Shown here one piece after another: positions 1 through 8,811 of a stretch of 24,898 nt of DNA. The stretch spans positions 1 through 24,898 of the forward strand of contig JANPJV010000117.1 in assembly GCA_031425695.1 (NCBI GenBank), written 5' to 3'. The stretch comes from JANPJV01 sp031425695 (GTDB lineage Bacteria; Pseudomonadota; Gammaproteobacteria; Xanthomonadales; SZUA-5). Under the pieces are notes generated by a model, which was given only the letters and a program-made list of their open reading frames with translations, was not told the DNA's origin and ran no database searches. The position numbers and the translations under genes were made by a program. Positions within the stretch are counted from its first letter, which is position 1. Every line of letters starts with the position of its first letter.

Positions 1-2739
1 GCGTTGGAGTTGTATCCCGAGCCATGGCAATCGCAGCTCGGGGCAGCGATTTCGACGTGCGGCACGGATGGCACACCGTTTGAACAGGAGCTGATGATCG
101 AGAGCGGCAAGGGCCGGCGCTTCTGGGCGCGCTGCAAGGCCGAGGCAGAATTTGACGCAAAGGGGAAGATCATCTTGGTGCGCGGGGCGTTCCAGGATAT
201 CTCGGAGGAAAAGGCTGCAGAACTGGAAATCACCCGCACCAACCGAGCGCTCAAAATGCTGAGCGCATGCAGTGAGGCGCTCATCCATGCCGTGAATGAA
301 AGCGATCTGCTAAAGGTCATCTGCGAGATCGCGGTGGCCAGCGGCGGCTACCGGATGGCCTGGGTCGGTTTTGCGCAGGAGGATGCAAAGCGCACAATCC
401 AGCCAATGGCGTACGCCGGTGAAGAGGCGGGCTACCTCTCTGAGGTCGCCATCTCGTGGGAGGAAAATACGCCCGACGGAAGCGGGCCAGCGGGCCGGAC
501 CATTCGCACCGGGCAGCCAAACATGTCTGAAGACATGGAGCAGGATGCCAGCTTCCACTGGCGCGATTTGGCCCGCCAGCGCGGGTATCGCTCAGTGATT
601 TGTCTGCCGTTACGCAGCGGGGACCGCACCTTTGGGCTGTTGGGTCTCTATTCCGCCGAGGCCCTCCAAGCTGGCGCGGAAGAGCTCAAGCTGCTGCAGG
701 AACTGGCCGACAATCTCGCCTTTGGTATTGGCCATCTGCGGGCTCAACAAGAGAGCGAACGGACCCACAGCGCCGTGACCAGGTTGGCTACCGCCGTCTC
801 GGCAAGCAGCGGAACGGAGTTTTTCGAACAACTGGCTGAGAACATGGCCGGAGCATTGGGCGCCGCCGCAGGGTTTGTGGTGGAGATGCTGCCGGGCGAA
901 CCACCCGGCGCGCGGACCCTTGCCGCAATGGTGGATGGGAAGAGGATCGATAATTTTGCCTATTCCGTTCATGGGACTCCCTGCGTGGAACTGCTCGCGG
1001 ACGACGAACACGTGGTTCCGGACCGAGTAACCGAGCTCTTTCCGAGAGCCTCCAATCTGGCCACCCTCGGCGCCGAGTCCTATGTCGGTCGGCGCCTGAC
1101 CAATACCGCCGGTGAAAAGATCGGCCTGCTCTTCGTTCTGTTCCGCGAGCCGCTGAAAGAGACGGCATTCATCACGTCCACGCTGCGAATTTTCGCGGCA
1201 AGGGCCACCTCGGAGCTGGAACGTCAGAAGTCGGACAAAAAGTTGCGCGAACAAGCCGCGCTTCTGGATGCTGCCCACGATGCGATTCTTGTCAGAGACC
1301 TCGACGACCGCGTTCTCTATTGGAACAAGGGTGCCCAGCGGCTTTACGGCTGGGTGCCCAGTGAGGTGATCGGACGCAAGGCCAGCGACTTTCTCTACGG
1401 CGATTCGGCCGAATTGAGAGGCGCGCTGCAGGAGCTTCTCAAGAATGACCGGTGGGAAGGTGAATTGCACAATGTAGGCAAGGACGGAACTACCATCCTT
1501 GTTCAGGCCAGTTGGACCCTGCTGCGCGATTCTGATGGACGACCAACGTCCGTGCTGGCCATCAACTCGGATCTTACGGAAAAGAAGAAACTGGAGGCTC
1601 AGTTCCTGAGAGCTCAGCGGATGGAGAGCATCGGCACCCTCGCCGGTGGCATCGCGCACGATCTCAACAATGTGCTGGCTCCAATCCTGATGTCGGTGGA
1701 ACTGCTGAAACTCACCTGTCAGAGCGAAGAGGACAAGGAACTGCTTGAGACCTTGTTGAGCAGCGCGCAGCGTGGCGCGGATCTAGTCGCGCAAGTGCTG
1801 AGTTTTGCGCGCGGAATGGGGGGGCAGCGTATTACGGTTAACGTCGGACAACTGATTCAGGAAATCGCCAGAGTCATGCGGGAAACGTTTCCCAAGAACC
1901 TGAAAATTGACCCCAAGCCTTCAGCGAATATCTGGAGCGTGCTCGGCGACCCGACTCAAATTCATCAAGTGATCTTGAATCTCTGTGTCAATGCCAGGGA
2001 TGCCATGCCAACTGGCGGCACACTCACGATGGGTGCGGAAAGTATCGTGGTTGACGACACGTTTGCATCCATGAACCTGAACGCAAGTCCTGGCCCATAT
2101 GTTGTCATCAAGGTGGAGGATTCCGGGACTGGCATCCCACCGGAGTTGGTAGAGCGTGTCTTCGAGCCGTTCTTCACGACCAAGGAAACCGGCCAAGGCA
2201 CTGGCCTTGGGCTGTCCACGACGGCGGCCATCGTGAAGAGCCACGGCGGGTTTATCAACCTCTATAGCGAGGTTGGCAAGGGCACCAAATTCAAGATCTA
2301 TTTCCCGGCGGATGCGTCAAAACAAGCGTTCGAAGAGCAGTCCGTAGAGCAGACCCGGCTGCCTCGTGGCAAGGGCGAGTTGGTACTCGTGGTGGACGAC
2401 GAGGAGAGTATCCGCAGCGTCGCGAAGAGTACTCTGGAGAGATTCGGTTACGCGGTCATGCTCGCCTCGCACGGAGCGGAAGGAATCGCCATCTATGCCC
2501 AGAATCAAAGTGCGATTGCGGTCGTCTTGACTGATATGGCCATGCCAATCATGGACGGACCCACCATGATCATCGCACTCAAGTCTATAAACCCAAAGGT
2601 TCGCATCATCGGATCCAGTGGACTCAGTTCAAATGGCGCAACCGGAAAGGCAGTTGCTGGCGTCAAGCACTTCATTCCCAAGCCGTACACGGCGGAAGCA
2701 ATGCTGAAGGCCATCCGCGCAAGTTTAGACCGTGATTAG
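1..2739 (+). CDS. Hybrid sensor histidine kinase, PAS(partial)-GAF-GAF-PAS-HisKA-HATPase-REC, 5' end outside window
   Basis: Probably a cytoplasmic hybrid kinase that autophosphorylates on His and passes phosphate to its own receiver; no membrane segment is visible. The frame is open from base 1 and the protein starts inside the second half of a PAS/PAC domain, so the gene begins upstream; a TTG at 4 is only a nominal start. Counting from it: PAS remainder ~1-80, GAF ~95-245, second GAF-like ~258-410, PAS ~418-525, HisKA with GGIAHDLNN (phospho-acceptor H552), HATPase with N-box (N659, N663), DSGTGIP (D706) and GTGLGL (732-737), then a receiver with acidic D798/D799, phospho-acceptor D844 and K893. 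All catalytic boxes look intact. It converges on the minus-strand signalling operon, so it is a separate transcription unit. The ligand of the GAF/PAS domains cannot be read from sequence. Confidence 0.93.
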   Translation, partial: ALELYPEPWQSQLGAAISTCGTDGTPFEQELMIESGKGRRFWARCKAEAEFDAKGKIILVRGAFQDISEEKAAELEITRTNRALKMLSACSEALIHAVNESDLLKVICEIAVASGGYRMAWVGFAQEDAKRTIQPMAYAGEEAGYLSEVAISWEENTPDGSGPAGRTIRTGQPNMSEDMEQDASFHWRDLARQRGYRSVICLPLRSGDRTFGLLGLYSAEALQAGAEELKLLQELADNLAFGIGHLRAQQESERTHSAVTRLATAVSASSGTEFFEQLAENMAGALGAAAGFVVEMLPGEPPGARTLAAMVDGKRIDNFAYSVHGTPCVELLADDEHVVPDRVTELFPRASNLATLGAESYVGRRLTNTAGEKIGLLFVLFREPLKETAFITSTLRIFAARATSELERQKSDKKLREQAALLDAAHDAILVRDLDDRVLYWNKGAQRLYGWVPSEVIGRKASDFLYGDSAELRGALQELLKNDRWEGELHNVGKDGTTILVQASWTLLRDSDGRPTSVLAINSDLTEKKKLEAQFLRAQRMESIGTLAGGIAHDLNNVLAPILMSVELLKLTCQSEEDKELLETLLSSAQRGADLVAQVLSFARGMGGQRITVNVGQLIQEIARVMRETFPKNLKIDPKPSANIWSVLGDPTQIHQVILNLCVNARDAMPTGGTLTMGAESIVVDDTFASMNLNASPGPYVVIKVEDSGTGIPPELVERVFEPFFTTKETGQGTGLGLSTTAAIVKSHGGFINLYSEVGKGTKFKIYFPADASKQAFEEQSVEQTRLPRGKGELVLVVDDEESIRSVAKSTLERFGYAVMLASHGAEGIAIYAQNQSAIAVVLTDMAMPIMDGPTMIIALKSINPKVRIIGSSGLSSNGATGKAVAGVKHFIPKPYTAEAMLKAIRASLDRD

Positions 2740-2779
2740 CAGCGTGCTACGAAAGTGCTTTCCTACACTTTTGCAAATC

Positions 2780-2806
2780 GCGAGTCCGGCACGTGCCCGG
2801 ACTCGC
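2780..2806 (+). terminator. Hairpin 41 nt after the hybrid kinase stop, possible terminator
   Basis: GCGAGTCCGG (2780-2789) pairs perfectly with CCGGACTCGC (2797-2806) around a 7-nt loop. There is no T-run after it, so it is not a classical intrinsic terminator. It may act as a 3'-end stabilising stem or a Rho-assisted end. Confidence 0.45.
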
Positions 2807-2888
2807 TCCCGTCAAATAATTAACTTGCGTGATAAGTTTGCCTGATTTGCGTCGAACTCGGCTGAGCGCGGCGAAGATGGGTTTGCTC

Positions 2889-3010
2889 GCCTCTCCGTGC
2901 TTTTCTGGGAGCGGGGTCTGGGGAAGATGGCTGCCTTCGTTGCGGCAAGGAGCGAAGTGCCCCTCTCCCCCAACCCCTCTCCCGCAAAGAGCGCTGGAGA
3001 GGGGAGCTCC
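2889..3010. repeat. REP-type CT/GA-rich palindromic pair
   Basis: The right half (about 2957-3009) reads CCCCTCTCCCCCAACCCCTC and continues to GAGAGGGGAGC, which is the same family as 19032-19080. The left half (about 2889-2935, CTCCGTGCTTTTCTGGGAG onward) looks like a decayed inverted copy matching 18972-19010. The order, inverted copy then forward copy, is the same at both loci, as in a BIME. The element sits between the hybrid kinase and a minus-strand membrane protein, in a convergent intergenic gap where such repeats usually lie. Confidence 0.7.
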
Positions 3011-3035
3011 AAGTGAGGTGCTTTGCAACACACTG

Positions 3036-3461
3036 CTAGCGGGACTTGGAAGCGCGTTCAAGAGCGGTGGGGCTGAATCGCACCCAGCGAAAATGCCACA
3101 GCGTAACCAATTTGAGACTGGCGCTGACGGTCGCCAGCAGCACCAGTGGCCAGCCTTCGTCTATTTTCATGGTGAGACCAAATGCCACTGTGGTCAGAGC
3201 TGAAATCAGCACGCACTGATGGAAACGCAGGGACACGGCGCCCGTGCGCCCAGCTCGACGGATCAACAGAATTTGATGCGTATAGCCCTGGGCCAACACG
3301 AGGGTCGCTGCGATCACGATTGCCTTTGCGACCGCGGTGCTGTTGGTTCGCCATTCCCCGAAACCCACGGCCAGGGGAGCCACGACCATTAGCAGAACTG
3401 ACGCCCAGAAAACGACTGTCGCCCACTTGGTTTGACGGTCGACCCTGAGTTGATTCAACAA
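3036..3461 (-). CDS. Hypothetical multi-pass membrane protein, N-terminus uncertain or frameshifted
   Basis: I do not recognise the family. The 141-residue product from a TTG at 3461 has about four hydrophobic segments (near residues 13-33, 43-67, 80-100 and 105-125). The same frame stays open upstream to a TGA at 3609-3611, and that stretch encodes another hydrophobic helix (SLFLAVFAFFLYAISL) followed by NHYLAWPRFLSALFAAAL, which looks like genuine membrane protein. No ATG, GTG or TTG lies between 3462 and 3608. An ATG at 3612-3610 overlaps that TGA but is in the neighbouring frame and runs only 30 codons. The likeliest reading is a one-base frameshift near 3600-3610, real or a sequencing error, so the true protein is probably ~190 residues. 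It lies downstream of the signalling operon on the same strand, with no visible functional link. Confidence 0.5.
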   Translation of the reverse strand: MLNQLRVDRQTKWATVVFWASVLLMVVAPLAVGFGEWRTNSTAVAKAIVIAATLVLAQGYTHQILLIRRAGRTGAVSLRFHQCVLISALTTVAFGLTMKIDEGWPLVLLATVSASLKLVTLWHFRWVRFSPTALERASKSR

Positions 3462-3608
3462 GGCGGCGGCAAACAGCGCGGACAGAAAGCGTGGCCAAGC
3501 AAGATAGTGGTTGACCGGGTTAAGACTGATTGCGTAGAGAAAAAATGCGAAAACTGCAAGGAACAGGCTGGCGATCTGGTTGAGCGATAAAACCGCCGTA
3601 GGAAGCTC

Positions 3609-3707
3609 TCATGGTAAGTCGCCGGCCAAGCGGTTGGCCCGGCGATGCATTACATGGCGCAGTTGATGAAGTTCGCCGAGCACAGTCAGCAATGACGCGA
3701 ACGCCAT
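3609..3707 (-). CDS. Possible 32-residue small protein ahead of the membrane gene
   Basis: ATG at 3707 to TGA at 3609 gives a short hydrophobic start (MAFASLLTVLGEL) followed by a basic tail (HQLRHVMHRRANRLAG). It ends in an ATGA overlap with the ATG at 3612 and is in the same frame as the membrane protein reading frame below it. It could be a real small gene, the N-terminus of the membrane protein cut by an in-frame TGA, or chance. No clear Shine-Dalgarno is seen. The rest of 3708-3883 holds nothing I can support. Confidence 0.22.
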   Translation of the reverse strand: MAFASLLTVLGELHQLRHVMHRRANRLAGDLP

Positions 3708-3883
3708 AGTCAATCCTGTGACGTGATGTGCGATCAACCCTTCATCCGCTTTGCGGCTCCGGTGACCGCGTCTGGGATCCGCAATGCCACGCGTTCACTC
3801 TACGCCGGCCCTGGCGCTGGCGGCAGTCTCTTTGTTGTGGATCAGCCCAGCCCCAGCATTTATCGAACAATAACAGCATCCGC

Positions 3884-6523
3884 TTACTGGATTTTGGCCG
3901 ATCGCGCAGTGCGATAGGTCCGAAACGCATCGCGAATATGCTCTCTCAAAAGCTCATCATTCCATGGCTTCACAACAAGTTTGTAAACGGCGCCGCGATT
4001 AACTGCCTCGGTGAGCAAGGCGACATCGGTGAAGCCTGAAAAAATAATCCTCAGGGCGTCGGGGTATAACTGCCTGACAGTATTTAGGAAAGCGGTGCCC
4101 GTCATGCCTGGCATGCGCTGGTCAGAGATAATGACTTGCACGTCATTTAACGCAAGCAATTCCAACCCTTCGTCGCCGCTGGCGGCGCACAGTATCCTAT
4201 AACCATCCGGGCGTAACAGGCGTGTCAATGCGGCCCGAATTCCATGCTCGTCGTCAACGATCAACAGTGTTTGCTGACCGGCCGGCGTTGGCGCAGGAAG
4301 GGGCATGCGAGTGCCGCTTCGGAGCAGCATTTCGAATGCACTCGCGTCGACCGCGGGTGAAAAATAATGACCCTGCATTTCGTCGCAGTCGCGAGCGCGC
4401 AGGTATTTGAACTGCCCCTCAGTTTCGACGCCTTCGGCGACCACTTTAAGGCCCAGACTGTGGGCCATGGCGATGATCGCTGATGCAATGGCAGCATCTC
4501 CGGTATTAATCGTAATGTCGGTGACAAAGCTACGGTCAATTTTGACCGAGTCGAAGGGAAATGTTCTCAAGTGCGCAAGTGAGGAATATCCGGTGCCGAA
4601 ATCGTCAAGGGCAAGTCCCGCGCCCATTTTTCGGAGTGCCTCTAGCGTCTCGGTTGCCGCAATCGGGTTGTTAACGACTGCACTTTCAGTCAACTCCAGA
4701 TCGAGGTATCTGGCTTCAAGCGCGTAGGTTGTCAGCGCATCTCGAAGCGTTTTTAGTAGCTTCCCGTTCTCAAGCTGCAGCGCAGATATGTTTACGGCTA
4801 CCGGGACGATGGGCACGTGAGATGCCCGCCATGCTGCTTGCTGCGCGCAAACAGCCTCGAGGACCCAGGCCCCTAAAGGCACGATCAGCCCACTATCCTC
4901 CGTCGCGCGGATGAAATCTAATGGGGGGGTTAATCCGCGCTGGGGGTGTTGCCAACGGATCAGCGCTTCAGCACCGATCAGCTCGCCGCTCACCATGTCG
5001 ATGCGCGGCTGGTAGTGGAGCAGGAATTGCTGGTGCTCCAGGGCAGCTGACAATTCTTCAACAAGTGTCCGACGCAGCGCGATGCGCTCGGTCATCTCGG
5101 CAGAGAAATAGGCAAAGCTCTCGCCAGAGGTTTTCGCGAGATTGAGCGCAGCTTCTGCGTTGTTGAACACCGCATTACCATCGCTACCATCGGTGGGGAA
5201 CAGCGCAACCCCCATTTGCGCCGAGATTCCCACCACCTGCCCATTGATGATGAAGGGATGCTTGAGTGCGGCGAACATCTCATCGCGAAGCTCCATTGCG
5301 ACTTGTTCGCCGTCACTTGGGCGCGCCGCCGCGAAAGTATCCGCGCCGATTCGGCCGAGCGCGAAAGGCTCGGTGACGAACTGTCCGAAGCGGGCGCCGG
5401 CTTGACGCAGCACTTCGTCAGCGAGGGAGCGTCCCCATTTCTCGTTTATCAGGGTGAATCCTTTCAGATCGACGACGACGACGCACACCTGGCCATGGTC
5501 ATGTCGCGCGCTTTGAACAAACTGGTTGAGACGGTCCTGGAACAGGCGGGCGTTGCACAACCCGGTCAGCGAATCGAAGTACGCCAGGTGTTCCAGACGT
5601 GCTGCCTTTTCGATGGCCTCCAGCGCGAAGGACAGGTCTGCACACATCCATTCGAGCAACTGGATCTCTTCCGCGTCGAAGAAATTCTGCTCACCCGCCA
5701 TCAACTTGAGGATGGCAACCACTCTTCCTTCGACGAACAGCGGGAGAGCCGCGAAAGCACGGTAACCGCAGCTTCTAATTTCGGCGATTAGTGAGCCGGA
5801 AATAGGCTCGACGGAAAGATCGTTGACAACGAAGGGCCGGCGTTCGGTCACTACGCGGTGGGACGGCCTTTGACTTCGGGGTAATCCGAGCATCAATTGC
5901 GTGATGCGTGGGCCGGCCTGCTCATCAGCACTGTGCGCGGCTATTACGTTCAGCGCTTCAGAGTCATCAGTCAGATCGATCGCCCACGCCACCGGAAACA
6001 CACCTTCAATGACCGCGACACGACACGCTTCAGCCAGCAACTTTTGGCGGTCGCGCAATCGCAACATGGCGGAACTGATGCCGCCGATCACTGCGCGGAT
6101 GCGCATCAGACGCGCAATTTTTCGCTCGTGCTCCTTGTGCGCCGTGCGCTGGCGCTGCTCGTCGAGCGCGCGCGCCACGGCCGTGCCGAGACGAGCCATG
6201 CGGTCTTTGAGCAGGAAATCCGTGGCACCCTGTTTGATGGCCGCTACCGCCGCTTCCTCCCCTAGCGAGCCAGAAATAAGGATGAATGGGGTGTCCGGGG
6301 CGCGCTCACGCACCAGCGCGAGCGCCCGCAGGCCATCGAATTGCGGGAGCGTGTAGTCGGCAAGCACCACCTCCGGGTGCACTGCCAGCGCAACCAGGAA
6401 ATCGGCCTCGGTCTCGACCCTTTGCCATTGCGGGTCAAAGCCCGCGCGACGCAGTTCGCGAATCGCAAGCTCCGCATCAGCGACATTGTCTTCGAGCAGC
6501 AATACGCTTATCGGGATGCCCAT
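3884..6523 (-). CDS. Response regulator c-di-GMP phosphodiesterase, REC-GAF-GGDEF(degenerate)-EAL-REC
   Basis: Predicted to hydrolyse cyclic-di-GMP under control of two receivers (879 aa). REC1 ~5-120 has acidic E11/D12, phospho-acceptor D56 and K106. A GAF domain spans ~140-305. The GGDEF domain (~313-465) carries GADTF at 393-397 in place of GGDEF, so diguanylate cyclase activity is unlikely; it may act as a GTP-binding regulatory domain. The EAL domain (~487-725) is complete: EAL at 519-521, NISALQL, ELTES, DDFGTGYSS (D640, D641), KIDRSFV, EGVET and a conserved Gln near the end. REC2 ~752-870 has D801 and a KPW motif typical of receivers in RpfG-like regulators. ATG 6523 is preceded by AAAGG at 6537-6533, spacing 9. 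It is the last gene of the five-gene minus-strand operon, 12 nt after the CheY-like gene, and so probably its output. Confidence 0.94.
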   Translation of the reverse strand: MGIPISVLLLEDNVADAELAIRELRRAGFDPQWQRVETEADFLVALAVHPEVVLADYTLPQFDGLRALALVRERAPDTPFILISGSLGEEAAVAAIKQGATDFLLKDRMARLGTAVARALDEQRQRTAHKEHERKIARLMRIRAVIGGISSAMLRLRDRQKLLAEACRVAVIEGVFPVAWAIDLTDDSEALNVIAAHSADEQAGPRITQLMLGLPRSQRPSHRVVTERRPFVVNDLSVEPISGSLIAEIRSCGYRAFAALPLFVEGRVVAILKLMAGEQNFFDAEEIQLLEWMCADLSFALEAIEKAARLEHLAYFDSLTGLCNARLFQDRLNQFVQSARHDHGQVCVVVVDLKGFTLINEKWGRSLADEVLRQAGARFGQFVTEPFALGRIGADTFAAARPSDGEQVAMELRDEMFAALKHPFIINGQVVGISAQMGVALFPTDGSDGNAVFNNAEAALNLAKTSGESFAYFSAEMTERIALRRTLVEELSAALEHQQFLLHYQPRIDMVSGELIGAEALIRWQHPQRGLTPPLDFIRATEDSGLIVPLGAWVLEAVCAQQAAWRASHVPIVPVAVNISALQLENGKLLKTLRDALTTYALEARYLDLELTESAVVNNPIAATETLEALRKMGAGLALDDFGTGYSSLAHLRTFPFDSVKIDRSFVTDITINTGDAAIASAIIAMAHSLGLKVVAEGVETEGQFKYLRARDCDEMQGHYFSPAVDASAFEMLLRSGTRMPLPAPTPAGQQTLLIVDDEHGIRAALTRLLRPDGYRILCAASGDEGLELLALNDVQVIISDQRMPGMTGTAFLNTVRQLYPDALRIIFSGFTDVALLTEAVNRGAVYKLVVKPWNDELLREHIRDAFRTYRTARSAKIQ

Positions 6524-6535
6524 GGCGGACTGCCT

Positions 6536-6967
6536 TTAATGAGGGTGTTTGTTGACAAGTAGCCAATAATGGCCCAAAGACATTACTGCGGCCGAAAAAG
6601 CTTCAAAATCCACTGGCTTCACAATGTAGCTATTGACGCCGAGCTTATAGCTCTTGACAAGGTCGCTCTGCTCGTGTGACGAGGTCATCACCACTACCGG
6701 TAAAAGCCGCGTTCGCTCATTGCCCCGAATTGCCCGCAGCACCTCGAGTCCATCCACTTTTGGCAATTTAAGGTCCAATAGTACGATCTTTGGCAGATGT
6801 TGGTTTTCACTGTCGGCAGTCCCGAACAGCCAGTCCATTGCTTCCTGGCCATCGTGTACATGGAAAATGTGGTTTGCAATATTTCCCTTACGCAGCGTAC
6901 GCAGCGTCAACTCGGCGTCGCACGGACTGTCTTCAACCAATAGAATTTCGACTTCGTGCCTATTCAT
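6536..6967 (-). CDS. Single-domain response regulator (CheY/Rcp1-like receiver)
   Basis: The 143-residue protein is one receiver domain with no output domain: acidic pair E12/D13, phospho-acceptor D65 in LLDLKLPKVDG, T95 and K117. The Asn/His-rich insert before D65 and the VVVMTSS segment resemble the Rcp1-type receivers that partner phytochrome-like kinases. Its ATG overlaps the TGA of the upstream histidine kinase (ATGA at 6967-6964), so translation is probably coupled, and GGAG sits 7 nt upstream of the start. The stop lies 12 nt before the GGDEF/EAL gene. The inferred role is a phosphate shuttle between the neighbouring kinase and other relay proteins. Confidence 0.93.
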   Translation of the reverse strand: MNRHEVEILLVEDSPCDAELTLRTLRKGNIANHIFHVHDGQEAMDWLFGTADSENQHLPKIVLLDLKLPKVDGLEVLRAIRGNERTRLLPVVVMTSSHEQSDLVKSYKLGVNSYIVKPVDFEAFSAAVMSLGHYWLLVNKHPH

Positions 6968-8763
6968 CGGTCAGCTCCATTGGACTTTGCAAGCGTGAAA
7001 TAGAAGGTGGCTCCTGCGCCCACTCGCCCTTCCGCCCATACCCGCCCACCGTGCCGGCCAACGATGCGTTGAACAATCGCCAGCCCCACCCCGGTGCCCT
7101 CAAATTCGGCTTCGCTGTGCAGGCGCTGAAAAACCCCAAATAGTTTTTCGCGATACCTCTCGTCAAATCCGGCGCCATTGTCGCGCACGTAATAGAGAGA
7201 TTCTCCAAAATGCAACGGCTCTGCGGTAGGCGAATCGGAAAGACTGCCGACTTCTATCAATGGGTTGGGCGCGTTTCTACTGAACTTGACCGCATTACTC
7301 AGTAGGTTGAAGAAGACCTGCCGCAGCATCGCGAGATCGCCGATTGCGGGCGGCAACGGCGTGAGTTCAAAGCGAATCGTTGAAGTTGGCGAGATGCAGA
7401 CGCTCTCGAACGCTGCCTGCGCCAGTCCGGTCATGTCGACGGGAATTTGCTCCATGTGCCGGCGTCCCAGACGCGAAAAGGCCAGCAGGCTATCAATCAG
7501 GCGCCCCATGCGCCGGGCCTCGCTACTGACGACACCGATCAACCGCCTGCCCTCGGCGTCGAGCAGGCTGCCGTAATCCTCCTCGAGCATTCGTACATAG
7601 CCGTCGATGCCGCGCAAGGGTGCGCGCAGATCGTGAGAGACCGAGTAGGTGAACGCCTCCAGTTCCTTGTTTGAGGCTTCCAACTGCCGGTTTGCCAGCT
7701 GCAAACGTTGTGAGCTTTTGAAGACTTTCGCTTCCATCTGTGCAATATGCAAAGGCGTTGCGCCGGCTAGCCGTTCCGGCTGGTGGCGTACAAATTCTGT
7801 GACATCCTCGACGCGATGGATAAGGTACTCGATTTTGCGATCGGGCCCGAGAACGGGGGAATTGGTCGGTACCCAGTAGCGTTCTTCAAAGACACCATCG
7901 GAACGACGAATATCGTACTTTTGGATGGCCATTGTATCGGGTGCTGAAGTGCTCAAAACGCGCTCGAACGACGCACGGAGATTAGACATTCCGGTGGGAT
8001 CGGATTCTTCTGGATTGTCCGGAAACACCTGAAAGAGTTCGCGCCCGACAATACCAGCGAGCGTCGTCATGGTGGCCTTGGTATATGCCTCGCTGGCGGT
8101 AATGATTTTCAGGTCGGGAGTAACGACTAAATAAGGTTCGGGTAGGGCGTCCAGGAGCCTCCAAAACCCGGACGAACGAATACGCTCAAGTTCTTGGTTG
8201 GCGGCTTCAAGTTGATGCGTTCGATCAAGGATGCGCCCCTCCAGATGCGATTGCGCTGCGGGCCGGAACTCTTCGTCCCGATCTCGCGAGGCCTTGGCCG
8301 CTTGCTGGCAATCGGTCAAGTTAAAAACGGTCACCAGTGCACAGCTTTCCCCTCCTGCCTCCATCACGCGCATGCACAGGCGGATGCGCAGAGCCTTCCC
8401 ATTGCGAGCGTGAGCTGCCAGCTCTACACCGTCCTCGCTGCCGGCGCCTTGGCTGAGTTGGTGCGCCGCGCCAACGTCGAGCAAACCAACTTCGAACAAG
8501 GTGCGCCCGATGATTTCTTCACGTCCACATTCAAACAACCGAAGAAATGCCTCGTTTGCTTCCAGGGCAAGGAGGTTACTGCGACGAATGATCGCGGTTG
8601 CAGCCGGACTTAGCTCGAAGGCCAGGGCAAGGCGCTCATCGCTCTCGCGTTGGCCACGCCGGTTCAGAAGTTCGTTGACGGCGCCGGGTTCGGGCGCGGC
8701 GAGCGGCGGGCCGTTTGTTGCGCGTGGGTCGCCGCTTCCTGGGGAGTTCTGCTTTTCGTTCAT
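6964..8763 (-). CDS. PAS-PAS sensor histidine kinase (HisKA/HATPase)
   Basis: A soluble kinase of 599 residues from ATG 8763. PAS1 lies at ~45-155 and PAS2 at ~200-325 (contains ELFQVFPDNPEESDPTG and EERYWVPTNSPVLGPD, a PAS type common in proteobacterial kinases). A coiled linker leads to HisKA with YSVSHDLRAPLRGIDGY (phospho-acceptor H377), then HATPase with an NLLSNAVKFS N-box, DNGAGFD and GTGVGLAIV. This HisKA/HATPase type is that of bacteriophytochrome-like kinases, although no phytochrome chromophore domain is present. A GTG at 8805 would add 14 residues and sit only 6 nt after the previous stop; I prefer ATG 8763 because GAGAG lies 5 nt upstream. It shares an ATGA overlap with the following receiver gene, its probable cognate partner. 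Confidence 0.92.
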   Translation of the reverse strand: MNEKQNSPGSGDPRATNGPPLAAPEPGAVNELLNRRGQRESDERLALAFELSPAATAIIRRSNLLALEANEAFLRLFECGREEIIGRTLFEVGLLDVGAAHQLSQGAGSEDGVELAAHARNGKALRIRLCMRVMEAGGESCALVTVFNLTDCQQAAKASRDRDEEFRPAAQSHLEGRILDRTHQLEAANQELERIRSSGFWRLLDALPEPYLVVTPDLKIITASEAYTKATMTTLAGIVGRELFQVFPDNPEESDPTGMSNLRASFERVLSTSAPDTMAIQKYDIRRSDGVFEERYWVPTNSPVLGPDRKIEYLIHRVEDVTEFVRHQPERLAGATPLHIAQMEAKVFKSSQRLQLANRQLEASNKELEAFTYSVSHDLRAPLRGIDGYVRMLEEDYGSLLDAEGRRLIGVVSSEARRMGRLIDSLLAFSRLGRRHMEQIPVDMTGLAQAAFESVCISPTSTIRFELTPLPPAIGDLAMLRQVFFNLLSNAVKFSRNAPNPLIEVGSLSDSPTAEPLHFGESLYYVRDNGAGFDERYREKLFGVFQRLHSEAEFEGTGVGLAIVQRIVGRHGGRVWAEGRVGAGATFYFTLAKSNGADR

Positions 8764-8811
8764 AGTCGCTCTCACTACGACGACAGCTGCATCCCGCGCG
8801 TGCACCAGACC

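Noticed and set aside
610..1659. 349-codon minus-strand open frame
   Set aside because: It is antisense to the GAF/PAS part of the first hybrid kinase and shows no domain pattern.
3723..4039. Short plus-strand frames over the 3' end of the GGDEF/EAL gene
   Set aside because: They are mostly antisense to the C-terminal receiver and have no ribosome site or family pattern.
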